Source: Parabacteroides faecis (lineage in GTDB: Bacteria; Bacteroidota; Bacteroidia; Bacteroidales; Tannerellaceae). Taken from it: a stretch of 64,000 nt of DNA. Positions within the stretch are counted from its first letter, which is position 1. Each line of letters opens with the position of its first letter. The notes beneath the pieces are model-generated. The model was given only the letters and a program-made list of their open reading frames with translations, did not search any database and was not told the origin of the DNA. The stretch covers positions 310,001 to 374,000 of the forward strand of contig NZ_BMPB01000004.1 of assembly GCF_014647375.1 (NCBI RefSeq), in the 5' to 3' direction. The translations under genes and the position numbers were made by a program. Positions 18,633 to 27,716 of the stretch are shown piece after piece.

Positions 18633-19484
18633 ATGGAGAATTCTAGAAGAAAATTTTTTAGACAAGGGCTTGCCGGTGCCTTATTGTTAGGATCGGCAGG
18701 AGTAGTAAAAGCAGGTTTGCCGGACCGGATCATTCCTAAAGCGGCGAAGTCGATCAATCCCTGGCATCTGGGGATGGCTGGTTATACATTTGTTAATTTT
18801 GATTTGGATACTACTCTGAAAACATTGCAGAGACTCGATATTCATTATCTTTGTATCAAGGATTTCCACTTGCCGCTGGATAGTACCGATGAACAGATCA
18901 AGGCATTTCATGATAAATGTGCTGCTCATAAAGTAACCGGCTATGCTGTTGGACCTATATATATGAAGAGCGAAGCGGAGATCGATCGTGGTTTCGAGTA
19001 TGCGAAACGCGTAGGTGTAAAGCTTATTGTGGGCGTTCCCAATTATGAATTGCTCCCTTATGTGGACAAGAAAGTAAAGGAATACGACTTCAATTATGCG
19101 ATCCATCTGCATGGACCCGATATTAAAACTTATCCGGATGCGACAGATGTTTGGGAGCATACGAAAGATCTGGATCCGCGTATCGGAATGTGTCTGGATA
19201 TTGGCCACGATCTGCGTAATGGTTGCAATCCGGTGACAGACTTGAAAAAATATCATACCCGTGTGTTTGATATGCATATTAAAGATGTGACGGATTCTTC
19301 GAAAGCAGGTGTCGGCATAGAGATCGGACGTGGAAAAATAGACTTCCCGGCATTAATGAAAATGATGCGTGAAGTCAACTATACCGGAATGTGTAGTCTT
19401 GAATATGAAAAGGATATGAAAGATCCTTTCCTGGGTATAGCTGAATCGATCGGCTATTTCAAGGCGGTGAGTGATATTGTATAA
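18633..19484 (+). CDS. Secreted sugar phosphate isomerase/epimerase-like TIM-barrel protein
   Basis: 283 residues. The N-terminus SRRKFFRQGLAGALLLGSAG is a twin-arginine type signal. The mature part is a xylose isomerase-like TIM barrel with candidate metal ligands in CLDIGHDLRNG, VFDMHIKDVTD and CSLEYEKDMKDP (the His, Asp and Glu positions typical of the family). Substrate not readable; members act on sugars or inositol-related compounds in the periplasm. It follows the TPR kinase by 25 bases and may share its transcript. Confidence 0.87.
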   Translation: MENSRRKFFRQGLAGALLLGSAGVVKAGLPDRIIPKAAKSINPWHLGMAGYTFVNFDLDTTLKTLQRLDIHYLCIKDFHLPLDSTDEQIKAFHDKCAAHKVTGYAVGPIYMKSEAEIDRGFEYAKRVGVKLIVGVPNYELLPYVDKKVKEYDFNYAIHLHGPDIKTYPDATDVWEHTKDLDPRIGMCLDIGHDLRNGCNPVTDLKKYHTRVFDMHIKDVTDSSKAGVGIEIGRGKIDFPALMKMMREVNYTGMCSLEYEKDMKDPFLGIAESIGYFKAVSDIV

Positions 19485-19516
19485 TTAGGGGCGCAAGTCA
19501 TTGCGCCTCCTCTAAT
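19484..19516 (+). terminator. Hairpin after the isomerase gene
   Basis: ATTAGGGGCGCAA pairs with TTGCGCCtcCTCTAAT around a GTCA loop, starting at the last base of the stop codon. It lacks a T run and could also be a short intergenic palindrome. Confidence 0.5.
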
Positions 19517-19527
19517 AGTAAAAAGTG

Positions 19528-20559
19528 ATGAGAGTTGCATATTGTTTATTGAGCGTTTGCTTATTAGCCTCCTGTAGTTCTGTGAACTATGTGGGGATCG
19601 AGACTTACAACCCGGCCGAGATAACATTTCCCGGTAATGTCGGTAAGATCCTGGTAGTGAACAATGCTATCCCTCAACCGGACGATGTCGGGTGCGAGTT
19701 CATGTTGTTTGGCGAAAAGGTGGATACTTGCAGGGTAAAAGCCGATAGTGCCTTGTTTTATGCCTGTAATGGGTTAGGAAAAGCAATGGCTGATATCTCC
19801 TTTTTTAAGGATGTGCTTCTCTATCATGATGCTGTCCGTACGGATGATGTCTATTATGAAGACAAGAAACTGACGCCGGATCAGGTAAAGGCGTTGTGTG
19901 AGGAAACCGGAACGGATGCGGTGGTTTCCGTCGATCGTATGTTGTTCGAATCAAAGAAAAATATTGTAGCTTATCCGGAAGGTTATGTCGGAGGAGAAAT
20001 TCAGGTGAAAATCTCCGGGGTTGTGCGTGGCTATCTTCCCGGCAGGCCGAATCCGCTGGCTACGGTTTATGTTGCCGATAGTGTCTTTTTTAATGAGGAG
20101 GCTCCCAACCAGATTATTCTTGACAGGTTCCTGCCTTCATCGGAAAACGCGTTGCGTGCTTCCGCGGAATATATAGGAATGAAAACCAGCCCGAACTTTG
20201 TTCCTCACTGGAATAGCGAGACACGTTGGTTCTATACCGGTATGGGGTCACGATGGAAGGAAGCTTCGGCTTATGCACAGTCCGAGAAGTGGGATAAGGC
20301 CGTTGAGCACTGGAAACATTTATATGAGAATTCAGGTAGTTGGAAGTCGAAAGCGAAAGCTGCATCCAATATAGCTCTGGGGTGTGAGATGAAGACCGAA
20401 TTAGAGGAAGCCTATGAATGGGCGAATAAATCAGGCGAGTTATTTAAAAAAGGAGAAGGTGAAGACGGTAAGAATGCGAAACTTTTGCAGCTTTATATAG
20501 AGGTGTTACGTAACCGGGTCCGTTCAGATAAAAAACTTAACATGCAATTTGGAGAATAA
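19528..20559 (+). CDS. Putative lipoprotein, DUF6340-like
   Basis: 343 residues from ATG 19528 (a GTG lies one codon earlier). The signal ends in a lipobox LLASCSS, so the protein is lipidated. The following NPAEITFPGNVGKILVVNNAI and the later TGTDAVVSVDRMLFES resemble Bacteroidales lipoproteins I know as DUF6340. The C-terminal third is helical with TPR-like spacing (AYAQSEKWDKAVEHWKHLYEN, AYEWANKSGELFKKG). Function unknown. Confidence 0.75.
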   Translation: MRVAYCLLSVCLLASCSSVNYVGIETYNPAEITFPGNVGKILVVNNAIPQPDDVGCEFMLFGEKVDTCRVKADSALFYACNGLGKAMADISFFKDVLLYHDAVRTDDVYYEDKKLTPDQVKALCEETGTDAVVSVDRMLFESKKNIVAYPEGYVGGEIQVKISGVVRGYLPGRPNPLATVYVADSVFFNEEAPNQIILDRFLPSSENALRASAEYIGMKTSPNFVPHWNSETRWFYTGMGSRWKEASAYAQSEKWDKAVEHWKHLYENSGSWKSKAKAASNIALGCEMKTELEEAYEWANKSGELFKKGEGEDGKNAKLLQLYIEVLRNRVRSDKKLNMQFGE

Positions 20560-20584
20560 TATCATATATTCTCCGAATTATTAT

Positions 20585-20592
20585 TACTTTTG
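20585..20592 (+). promoter_or_regulatory. -7 promoter element of the acidic protein gene
   Basis: TACTTTTG matches TAnnTTTG, 34 bases before the ATG at 20627. Confidence 0.5.
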
Positions 20593-20626
20593 ACAGACGA
20601 TTCGAAAAAAGAATAAAAAAAGAGTT

Positions 20627-21088
20627 ATGAGTGCAAATAATGCAAAGATTCAGTCTGTCCTGGAGACAACATTTACTTCTGCCATCAACAAATTGACTGC
20701 TGAAGATTCTACCGGCTATTACAGCGATTTATATGTCCAGGCTGATCCTGAAAGCGGGGAATTGCAAATCTATGACGAAGAAGAACGATTATTGGATAAA
20801 GTAATTGTTTTCGATTGGGTAGGTTGTCCCTGTGAAGAAGAACAGTTCAATAAGCAGGTAGCCAACACTGTAAAATCTGTGCTGACTCTTTTAGTTGCGA
20901 AAAAAGTTTTTGATAGCCCTCATATAATGAAACCTTTCTCTGTCAGCCTGACGGATGAGGATTTCGTTGTAATAGAGGAACTTCTATTCATTGACGACGA
21001 GCTTTTACGGGCAGACGATCCGCTGTTGAAAGATTTAGATGCAGATTTAGATGATTTTTTAGCCAAACTTCTTTCAGATGTCGAATAG
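20627..21088 (+). CDS. Acidic cytoplasmic protein of unknown function
   Basis: 153 residues, no signal peptide or membrane segment. Rich in Asp and Glu, especially at the end (DDELLRADDPLLKDLDADLDDFLAKLL). The middle has VIVFDWVGCPCEEEQFNKQV with a CPC pair. I do not recognise the family. It has its own promoter and directly precedes tRNA-Thr; coding potential is supported by consistent codon use and a clean start context. Confidence 0.7.
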   Translation: MSANNAKIQSVLETTFTSAINKLTAEDSTGYYSDLYVQADPESGELQIYDEEERLLDKVIVFDWVGCPCEEEQFNKQVANTVKSVLTLLVAKKVFDSPHIMKPFSVSLTDEDFVVIEELLFIDDELLRADDPLLKDLDADLDDFLAKLLSDVE

Positions 21089-21094
21089 ACTTTT

Positions 21095-21102
21095 TACCTT
21101 TG
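21095..21102 (+). promoter_or_regulatory. -7 promoter element of tRNA-Thr
   Basis: TACCTTTG, the same box as at tRNA-Leu, ends 43 bases before the tRNA. Confidence 0.6.
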
Positions 21103-21145
21103 TGCCCGGATTGAAAAACAAGTAACAATAACAATATAGTTTGTT

Positions 21146-21218
21146 GCCGAAATAGCTCAGTTGGTAGAGCAATTCATTCGTAATGAATAGGTCGCCGGTT
21201 CGAGTCCGGCTTTCGGCT
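21146..21218 (+). tRNA. tRNA-Thr (anticodon CGT)
   Basis: 73 nt. The acceptor stem GCCGAAA pairs with TTTCGGC (discriminator T), the anticodon stem ATTCA/TGAAT closes the loop TTCGTAA, and the T-arm GCCGG-TTCGAGT-CCGGC is canonical. No encoded CCA. Confidence 0.95.
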
Positions 21219-21235
21219 CTCTTTTCAAGTAAAAT

Positions 21236-21268
21236 AAAAACAGCGGCTCTAAAGTCGCTGTTTTTTTT
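21236..21268 (+). terminator. Terminator of tRNA-Thr
   Basis: AAAACAGCG pairs with CGCTGTTTT around a short loop, followed by eight T; it also faces the 3' end of the beta-propeller gene on the other strand. Confidence 0.75.
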
Positions 21269-21317
21269 ATCAGGTTTCTCCTGAAAAATAACAATAGCTT
21301 GTATAGAAGCAATATGT

Positions 21318-22502
21318 TTATAGCTTGAATTTGATGATCCTGACTACCGGATTGTCGTCTTCGACAAGTTTTTTCGCAATCTTATCTCCATTCCCAGCCA
21401 ATCTTTTTCCATGATAAGCATCTATTACAGCTGATGCCTGAATCAGTTCGGCTACCATATTCCTGGCAATGGCGGGTGACCCTTCCGGCGACCATCTTCC
21501 CTGACTCCACGCTCTTGTGTCATATTCTGCATCCAAAATTGGAACTTTCTTTATTTCACCGGTTTTTAATTCATACATGAACGTGGGGATCGGTCCGCCT
21601 TTCAAATTATTAAAATCTAAAAGAAGTGTACCGATCAACATGTATTTATCAGTTGTAACAAGAGGAATCCATATATTCCGGGGCTCGGCAGCATGAGTCG
21701 ATGGAGTGCGGGTTAATAAAGGTATTAGTCCTTTGCTTGGTGATAATTGGTAGAGTGTGTCGGACGATATATCTGCAATCATCAGATCCGGGCCATAATG
21801 TATGTTTTGAGGATAATAAATACCAAAAGCTCTCCACATATTGTTCTCTAATTTTTGAGGAATCTTGTTTGAATATCTTTCTGTAAAATGAATATCCAAT
21901 ACGGAAATCAGGCTGCCGTCTTTCTTGGATACCAGGCGGTAAGGTGATGTTTTTGTCTTTTTCTCACGACCAGGTTCAATGATTACACCTTCATAAATGA
22001 GCAGCGATTCATCATCAAAATCAAATATGCTCATCTCATTATCGAATGTGTTTATTTTTAATGTTCGTTTGTAGTCACCCTTCAGGGAATAAACCTGAAT
22101 GTACTGGGAACACACATAGATTTCCTCTTTCTTTTCATCAAAGATTGTTCCTACATTGATCCATGTGTATTCCTGGCCACTCTGCCCTTTATGGTTAAAG
22201 TGAGAATAAAGTTTTCCCGTATTACGATCGAAAACAAAGATGTCACCATGCCGGGTTTCATGTACAAGGATATATTTGTCGGTGACAGCGGAGAGTACAG
22301 CCCCATCACTCAATAAAATATCATCAGTCGTCTCGAGCGGCACATATTCAATATCAGCCATCTCTTGAAGACGCATCTTTTTTTGAGGATAGTTCTTTGA
22401 AAAATCAAATACCGGTAAGTTACTAGCTTTTGATTGGGCATTGATTATCTGACATCCCATTAAAATGAATGGAATTACTAAGAGGAGCTTTGTTGTTTTC
22501 AT
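21318..22502 (-). CDS. 6-bladed beta-propeller lipoprotein
   Basis: 394 residues. A signal peptide with lipobox LMGCQ is followed by the pattern MRLQEMADIEYVPLETTDDILLSD, which I know from Bacteroidales 6-bladed beta-propeller proteins (DUF4934/BF3164-like). Blade-like repeats follow (DRNTGKLYSHFNHKGQSGQEY is the typical NHL-like motif). Probably a periplasm- or surface-exposed lipoprotein; ligand unknown. The 199-base gap to the divergent ABC gene holds no clear promoter for this strand. Confidence 0.83.
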   Translation of the reverse strand: MKTTKLLLVIPFILMGCQIINAQSKASNLPVFDFSKNYPQKKMRLQEMADIEYVPLETTDDILLSDGAVLSAVTDKYILVHETRHGDIFVFDRNTGKLYSHFNHKGQSGQEYTWINVGTIFDEKKEEIYVCSQYIQVYSLKGDYKRTLKINTFDNEMSIFDFDDESLLIYEGVIIEPGREKKTKTSPYRLVSKKDGSLISVLDIHFTERYSNKIPQKLENNMWRAFGIYYPQNIHYGPDLMIADISSDTLYQLSPSKGLIPLLTRTPSTHAAEPRNIWIPLVTTDKYMLIGTLLLDFNNLKGGPIPTFMYELKTGEIKKVPILDAEYDTRAWSQGRWSPEGSPAIARNMVAELIQASAVIDAYHGKRLAGNGDKIAKKLVEDDNPVVRIIKFKL

Positions 22503-22652
22503 AGTATTTCTTTTTTATTGATGAATTGAACTTTATTACCTGACACTTTGTAAAGTTGCAAAAAATTATTCTCAATGAGCCGTATTCCTTTATTTTTATT
22601 ATTTAATCGGAATGTTTTGTTTGGATATTTCGCCAAACCTGTCGATTCTTGT

Positions 22653-22660
22653 TATATTTG
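22653..22660 (+). promoter_or_regulatory. -7 promoter element of the ABC transporter gene
   Basis: TATATTTG matches TAnnTTTG, 41 bases before the ATG at 22702. Confidence 0.5.
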
Positions 22661-22701
22661 TAATCTGATTGATTATTATACAGATAAATAACAGACAAGC
22701 A

Positions 22702-25614
22702 ATGAATGAGACCATACTGAACGGGCTACTGAATCTATTTGCCATTTTTGCCTCTTCCGTACGCATTGAAAGGGAACAGGCCAGCCGCGCTGTTCATTCT
22801 TATTTGTCAAGCCATTTCGGAGTACGGTCCCATAAAGAATATATCGAACTGTATAATGCTTTACGCGATATGTATGACGATTCGCTCTTTGCACTGGACA
22901 AGGAGCAGATCGTACGTAATATCTGTGAGCAAATGAAAGTAAAGTTACGGGCTGAGGAACAATTGCTTTTGCTGATCCGTTTTGTAGAATTTGCTTATAC
23001 GAACAGTAAAGAAGCGGATGAGCATATGGCTCTTTTCCGTTTGGTAGCAGATATATTTGCTATTCCCCAGGATGAATTTGATGATGCGCTGGCTTTTATC
23101 ACAGGCAGACCTTCCGCCTCTTTATTGACGATCAGTGGTGAAGACGAGACCGACGGCAACCACATCTGGCGGAAAGGTATGGAGGGGATTATCCGTGTAT
23201 TCTTTATACGCCGTTTTGATAAGCAGATATTTACTTATCATGGGTGCGGGCAGGTCTTTATGAACGATATTCCTCTTTCGCCGGATATGTTTTATGCCTG
23301 GCAGCATAGCAGCGTGTTGAAGGGGCCGTTGTTCCTTCCTGTTTATTATAGCGATTTACTTACCGTTTTCAATAAGAATGAAAAAAAGGAGATCGTTCGT
23401 TTGGCTGGGCGGGATATTGATTTTACGTTTAAGAACAGTCGTAACGGACTGCATAATTTTTCTTTCAATCTGGAATCCGGACAGTTGGTTGCCATTATGG
23501 GGGGAAGCGGGGTAGGTAAGTCTACCTTGCTGGGTATTATGAATGGAAATATTCGTCCTGATCAGGGTACTATTACCGTGAACGGGCATCCGCTCGAATC
23601 ACCCGAGGCACGCCGGCTGATCGGTTTTGTTCCTCAGGATGATTTACTGATCGAGGAACTGACGGTCTATCAGAATCTTTTATATACTGCCCGACTTTGC
23701 TTCGCCTGCCTTTCCGACCAGGAAATAGGGGAACGGGTAGATACCGTATTGAAAGAATTAGGTCTGGAAGAAATAAAAGACCTGGAAGTCGGATCCCCTA
23801 TCCGTAAAACGATCAGTGGGGGACAACGGAAACGTCTTAATATCGCGCTCGAATTGATCCGCGAACCGGCTATCCTTTATCTGGATGAGCCAACTTCCGG
23901 ACTTTCATCATCGGATTCGGAGAAAGTAATCATACTTCTGAAGGAACAGACGCATCGGGGTAAGCTCGTGGTGGTGAATATCCATCAGCCTTCATCTGAA
24001 ATATATAAACTGTTCGATCGTTTATGGCTGTTGGATAAAGGCGGTTATCCTATTTATGACGGGAATCCGATAGAGGCTATTACCTATTTTAAACAGGCGG
24101 CAAAATATACCGATCCGGATATCAGCGTATGTAGTGCCTGCGGAAATGTGAACCCTGAGTTGATCCTGAATATCATCGATTCCAAGAAGATCGACGATTC
24201 GGGTAATCAAACTGATATCCGTAAGTTCACACCTGAGGAATGGCATGAAGAATATCTACGTTCACGTCCGTCTTTTTCGCTGGTGAGTGAGGAAGAGCTG
24301 CCGGAAAATCTGCAGAAGAAGCCTTCCTGGTTCAAACAATTCATGATTTTCCTGGAAAGAAATGTCCGGACGAAGTTGGCGAATAAGCAATATCTGGCCA
24401 TTACCTTGCTGGAGGCTCCTTTGCTGGCATTGATCGTGGCACTTCTGACACGTTATGTGGACGGGGGCGAATATGCATTGCTAACGAATAAGAATTTTGT
24501 TTCCTATATCTTTATGGCTGTGATCGTGGTGACCTTCATGGGGCTAAGTATCAGTGCCGAAGAGATTATAAAGGACCGGACGATCCTGAAACGGGAACAT
24601 TTTCTCCGGTTGAGTCGCAGCAGCTATCTGACTTCCAAGATGATTTATCTGTTGTTTATTTCCGGTCTTCAATCCTTCTTGTTCATAGCTGTGGGAAATG
24701 CCATCATTGGAGTAGGCGGGGAGATGTTCTTTATTTGGTGGAGTGTCCTGTGGGCTACTTCTTTCCTGGCGAACCTTACTGGTCTCATCTTGTCTCAAAC
24801 GATGAGTTCGGTGGTTGCCATCTATATTACGATTCCGCTTTTGCTGATTCCTCAGATATTACTTTGCGGGCTGGTAATCAAGTTCGACGATCTGAATACC
24901 CGTGCTTCCGATGAGAACATTGTCCCGCTGATCGGTGAGATAATCCCTTCGCGCTGGGCTTTCGAGGCGCTGATGGTCGAGCAGTTTTGTGATAATGCCT
25001 ACAACCGGACCTATTTCCCGATCGAAAAAGAAAAGTATCTGGCGCAATATTATGAGAATGTGCATTTGCCGGAAGTCCGGACATTGGCAGAACAGATCGC
25101 AACCGCTGACGATCCGGGAAAACGGAAAACGGTTGAAAATGAACTGGCCGTACTTGCCCGTGCAGCCCGCATCGAACCGCGTACAGAAGGGGAGAACTAT
25201 CTCTCTTATCTGGATAAGGTTGCAGCCGCATTACATCAACGTGCCCATAATTTTACGGCTTATCTGGATCAGGTACAACGTGAACAGAGTAATGAAAAAG
25301 GTGCGGAATGGTTGACCGAACAGAAAAAAGCCCATCATAATATGGCTATAGAGGATCTGGTGATGGGAACCGGCAGCCGTCATTTATATAAAGAAACGAA
25401 CAATCGTATTTACCCGCTTGTCGGTACTGTTTATGTGGAACCGGATAACCGTTGGGGGCGTGCGGCCTTCTATAGTCATGAGAAAAACTGGGGCGGATTT
25501 TATTTTTCTACCTATAAATTTAATTTATTGGTTATAGGTTTCTTTGCATTATTAGCGATTATCGCTATATTCGCAGAGTTTCCCGGGCGTTTCTTTAAAC
25601 AGGACGAAGGATGA
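22702..25614 (+). CDS. ABCG-like ABC transporter, fused ATPase and permease
   Basis: 970 residues from ATG 22702; a TTG at 22669 is less likely. An unusual N-terminal region of about 240 residues (helical, TerB/DUF-like) precedes the ATPase domain with Walker A GGSGVGKST, signature TISGGQRKRLNIALEL, Walker B AILYLDEPTSGLSS and H-loop VVNIHQPSSEIY. An ABC2-type membrane domain follows (helices around FVSYIFMAVIVVTFMGLSIS, FLFIAVGNAIIGVGG, VVAIYITIPLLLIPQILLCG) with a large extracytoplasmic loop before the final helix (LLVIGFFALLAIIAIFA). The order ATPase then permease is that of ABCG half-transporters. Substrate unknown. A lipoprotein gene follows 32 bases later. Confidence 0.9.
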   Translation: MNETILNGLLNLFAIFASSVRIEREQASRAVHSYLSSHFGVRSHKEYIELYNALRDMYDDSLFALDKEQIVRNICEQMKVKLRAEEQLLLLIRFVEFAYTNSKEADEHMALFRLVADIFAIPQDEFDDALAFITGRPSASLLTISGEDETDGNHIWRKGMEGIIRVFFIRRFDKQIFTYHGCGQVFMNDIPLSPDMFYAWQHSSVLKGPLFLPVYYSDLLTVFNKNEKKEIVRLAGRDIDFTFKNSRNGLHNFSFNLESGQLVAIMGGSGVGKSTLLGIMNGNIRPDQGTITVNGHPLESPEARRLIGFVPQDDLLIEELTVYQNLLYTARLCFACLSDQEIGERVDTVLKELGLEEIKDLEVGSPIRKTISGGQRKRLNIALELIREPAILYLDEPTSGLSSSDSEKVIILLKEQTHRGKLVVVNIHQPSSEIYKLFDRLWLLDKGGYPIYDGNPIEAITYFKQAAKYTDPDISVCSACGNVNPELILNIIDSKKIDDSGNQTDIRKFTPEEWHEEYLRSRPSFSLVSEEELPENLQKKPSWFKQFMIFLERNVRTKLANKQYLAITLLEAPLLALIVALLTRYVDGGEYALLTNKNFVSYIFMAVIVVTFMGLSISAEEIIKDRTILKREHFLRLSRSSYLTSKMIYLLFISGLQSFLFIAVGNAIIGVGGEMFFIWWSVLWATSFLANLTGLILSQTMSSVVAIYITIPLLLIPQILLCGLVIKFDDLNTRASDENIVPLIGEIIPSRWAFEALMVEQFCDNAYNRTYFPIEKEKYLAQYYENVHLPEVRTLAEQIATADDPGKRKTVENELAVLARAARIEPRTEGENYLSYLDKVAAALHQRAHNFTAYLDQVQREQSNEKGAEWLTEQKKAHHNMAIEDLVMGTGSRHLYKETNNRIYPLVGTVYVEPDNRWGRAAFYSHEKNWGGFYFSTYKFNLLVIGFFALLAIIAIFAEFPGRFFKQDEG

Positions 25615-25646
25615 AGTTTGAAATATAAATTATTAAATTATACAAT

Positions 25647-26477
25647 ATGAAAAAGAGTGTATTAAGCATGCTCGCCGTAGCAGCATTAGTGTTTGGAATG
25701 ACTTCCTGCAACGGAGCCAAAAAATCAAACGAACAAGCCAAAGAAACTGAGGAAGCTGCCGTTATAGCAGGTCAGGCACCTAAAGACCTGTTAACCGAGG
25801 AGTTGAAACAAGAAACGATCAAATTACTGAAAGACATGCCGGATTCTGAAATCCCTTATCGTCTGACAAGTGGTGAAGTAAAAGTAAATGTAGGTGATGT
25901 AAAATATATGTTGCCGACAGCTAAAGCTGCCGAATTGAGCACACCGGCACAGAAAGCCCGTGCATTGGGAATGTATATGGCTGACTATAACGTGCTGAAA
26001 GCAATGGGACAGCCTGCCGCTGAAGTAGAAGCTGTAATTGCTAAACTGGCTACCGACCTGAATATCTCTTTCGTTCTGGATATCCTGAAAGAACAGGCTC
26101 CGAAAGATGCAACAAAAGAACAGGTACAGGCATTCCTTCAATCTCAGGAAGATAAAATCATCGAAAAGATGGCTGCAGAAAACAAAATCGACGTTGAAGT
26201 TGAAATGTTAGGTGCTGCTTCTGCCGAATATGCTTGTCTGATCGCTAATCCTACATTGGTAGTAAAAGGCGATGCTACATCTGCCGGTCTTTCTGCTAAT
26301 ATGGAAAAACGTGTTAGCATGTTGGAAGAAGTGGTTGCCGACCTGGCTAATTATTATCCCGACCTGAAACAACTGGGTGCAGCTATTTCACCGTTGAAAG
26401 AAAAGGTTGCAACTATTCAGGATGCAAGAGCTGCTAATGCAGAGATCACAGGTATCCGCGATTCATTGCTGAAATAA
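25647..26477 (+). CDS. Helical lipoprotein of unknown function
   Basis: 276 residues. Signal peptide with lipobox MTSCNG, then a low-complexity acidic linker (AKETEEAAVI) and a mostly helical domain with repeated Ala/Glu/Lys helices (KARALGMYMADYNVLKAMGQPAAEVEA, ANMEKRVSMLEEVVADLANYYPDLKQLG). I do not recognise a named family with certainty. Position 32 bases after the ABCG-like gene and ahead of a shared terminator suggests it works with that transporter. Confidence 0.75.
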   Translation: MKKSVLSMLAVAALVFGMTSCNGAKKSNEQAKETEEAAVIAGQAPKDLLTEELKQETIKLLKDMPDSEIPYRLTSGEVKVNVGDVKYMLPTAKAAELSTPAQKARALGMYMADYNVLKAMGQPAAEVEAVIAKLATDLNISFVLDILKEQAPKDATKEQVQAFLQSQEDKIIEKMAAENKIDVEVEMLGAASAEYACLIANPTLVVKGDATSAGLSANMEKRVSMLEEVVADLANYYPDLKQLGAAISPLKEKVATIQDARAANAEITGIRDSLLK

Positions 26478-26500
26478 GTTATATATAATATAATGTATAG

Positions 26501-26528
26501 AAAAAGGCTGTCTTCCGACAGCCTTTTT
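26501..26528. terminator. Bidirectional terminator
   Basis: AAAAAGGCTGTC and GACAGCCTTTTTT pair around TTCC. A and T runs flank both sides, so it can end the lipoprotein transcript and the opposing SpoIIE operon. Confidence 0.88.
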
Positions 26529-26533
26529 TGTTT

Positions 26534-27697
26534 TTATCCTTTGTAAGCGATCGATAGTAATGTTATATCATCCGATTGTACGGCATCTACGACAAAATCG
26601 CCAACTGTTTCAGTAATTTTATCTACTACCTCTTTCGGTTTCTTTCCTGCCAGTTCCCGGCAATTATCGAGTAACCGGCGTTCGCTGTATAGTTCGTGTT
26701 TCTTGTTCATCGCTTCCGTTACTCCGTCGGTGTAAAGGAACAGGTTATCGCCGGGAGCGAGTTTCAACTCTTTCTCGTGATAAGTGGTATCGCTCATGGC
26801 TCCCAGTATCATGTCATTGGTTGTCGGGACTTTTGAAACGGAACCATCCTTTTTCATCAGAATCGGTGGATTATGTCCGGCGTTGCAATAAGTAACGATG
26901 CCCGTTCGGATATTCAGAATACCGTAGAATACGGTGACGAACATGTCGTTCACACTTTCCTGGCAGAGAATACTATTGGAGCGTTGCATACACAAAGCAG
27001 CGGAGTTTTCGGTAAGTGCAATGGCACGTATCACCGTGCGGCTGATTGCCATAAAGATGGCAGCCGGTACCCCTTTGCCCGATACGTCGGCTATGACAAA
27101 TCCCAGCCGGTCTTCTCCGATACGGAAAAAATCATAGAAGTCGCCTCCCACATATTTAGCGGCACTCATGTAAGCATACAAGTCGAACGATTTCAAATCC
27201 GGGAACGGAGGAAACGTCTTCGGCAGGATCGTTTGTTGTATTTCCTGAGCCACATGCAGATCATTCTGAATGGATTCCAGTTGCGTATGTTCTTGCTGGG
27301 CCTGTTTAATAAAGGCGATCTGTTCGGCAGCCTTTTCGATGGTCCGTTCCAGATCTTCCAGGTTGATCGGCTTCGTTGTGAAGTCGAATGCTCCCTGGTT
27401 CATGGCGCTTCGGATATTTTCCATATCGCCGTAGGCCGATACCATAATACATTTGAGTGCCGGGTTGCGCATCTCGTTGATTTTGGTGAGCAAGGTCAGA
27501 CCGTCCATTTCAGGCATATTGATATCGCTCAGGATCACATCGAAGTCTGGTTTGGCAAGCAACATCTGGAGTGCTTCCAGTCCGTTGTGGGCAAATGAAA
27601 ATTCATATTCGCCTTTCTTTATCTTGCGACGAAAATATTGGGTTAACAATATTTCCAGGTCCAGTTCATCGTCTACACTTAATATTTTTATAGCCAT
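26534..27697 (-). CDS. Receiver-domain SpoIIE/PP2C serine phosphatase (RsbU-like)
   Basis: 387 residues. An N-terminal receiver domain (acid pocket D9-D10, phospho-acceptor D58 in DVILSDINMPEMDG, conserved T/S and K in MVSAYGD and FTTKPI) is joined by a coiled coil (AAEQIAFIKQAQQEHTQLESI) to a PP2C-type phosphatase (GGDFYDFF, IADVSGKGVPAAIFMAI, YCNAGHNPPI, LYTDGVTEAMN). Such proteins dephosphorylate a phospho-STAS anti-antagonist when the receiver is phosphorylated. Last gene of a five-gene operon that also encodes the STAS protein, its kinase and two histidine-kinase-like proteins, so input and substrate are encoded together. Confidence 0.93.
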   Translation of the reverse strand: MAIKILSVDDELDLEILLTQYFRRKIKKGEYEFSFAHNGLEALQMLLAKPDFDVILSDINMPEMDGLTLLTKINEMRNPALKCIMVSAYGDMENIRSAMNQGAFDFTTKPINLEDLERTIEKAAEQIAFIKQAQQEHTQLESIQNDLHVAQEIQQTILPKTFPPFPDLKSFDLYAYMSAAKYVGGDFYDFFRIGEDRLGFVIADVSGKGVPAAIFMAISRTVIRAIALTENSAALCMQRSNSILCQESVNDMFVTVFYGILNIRTGIVTYCNAGHNPPILMKKDGSVSKVPTTNDMILGAMSDTTYHEKELKLAPGDNLFLYTDGVTEAMNKKHELYSERRLLDNCRELAGKKPKEVVDKITETVGDFVVDAVQSDDITLLSIAYKG

Positions 27698-27716
27698 AGT
27701 AGCGTTGTTTCTGTAA

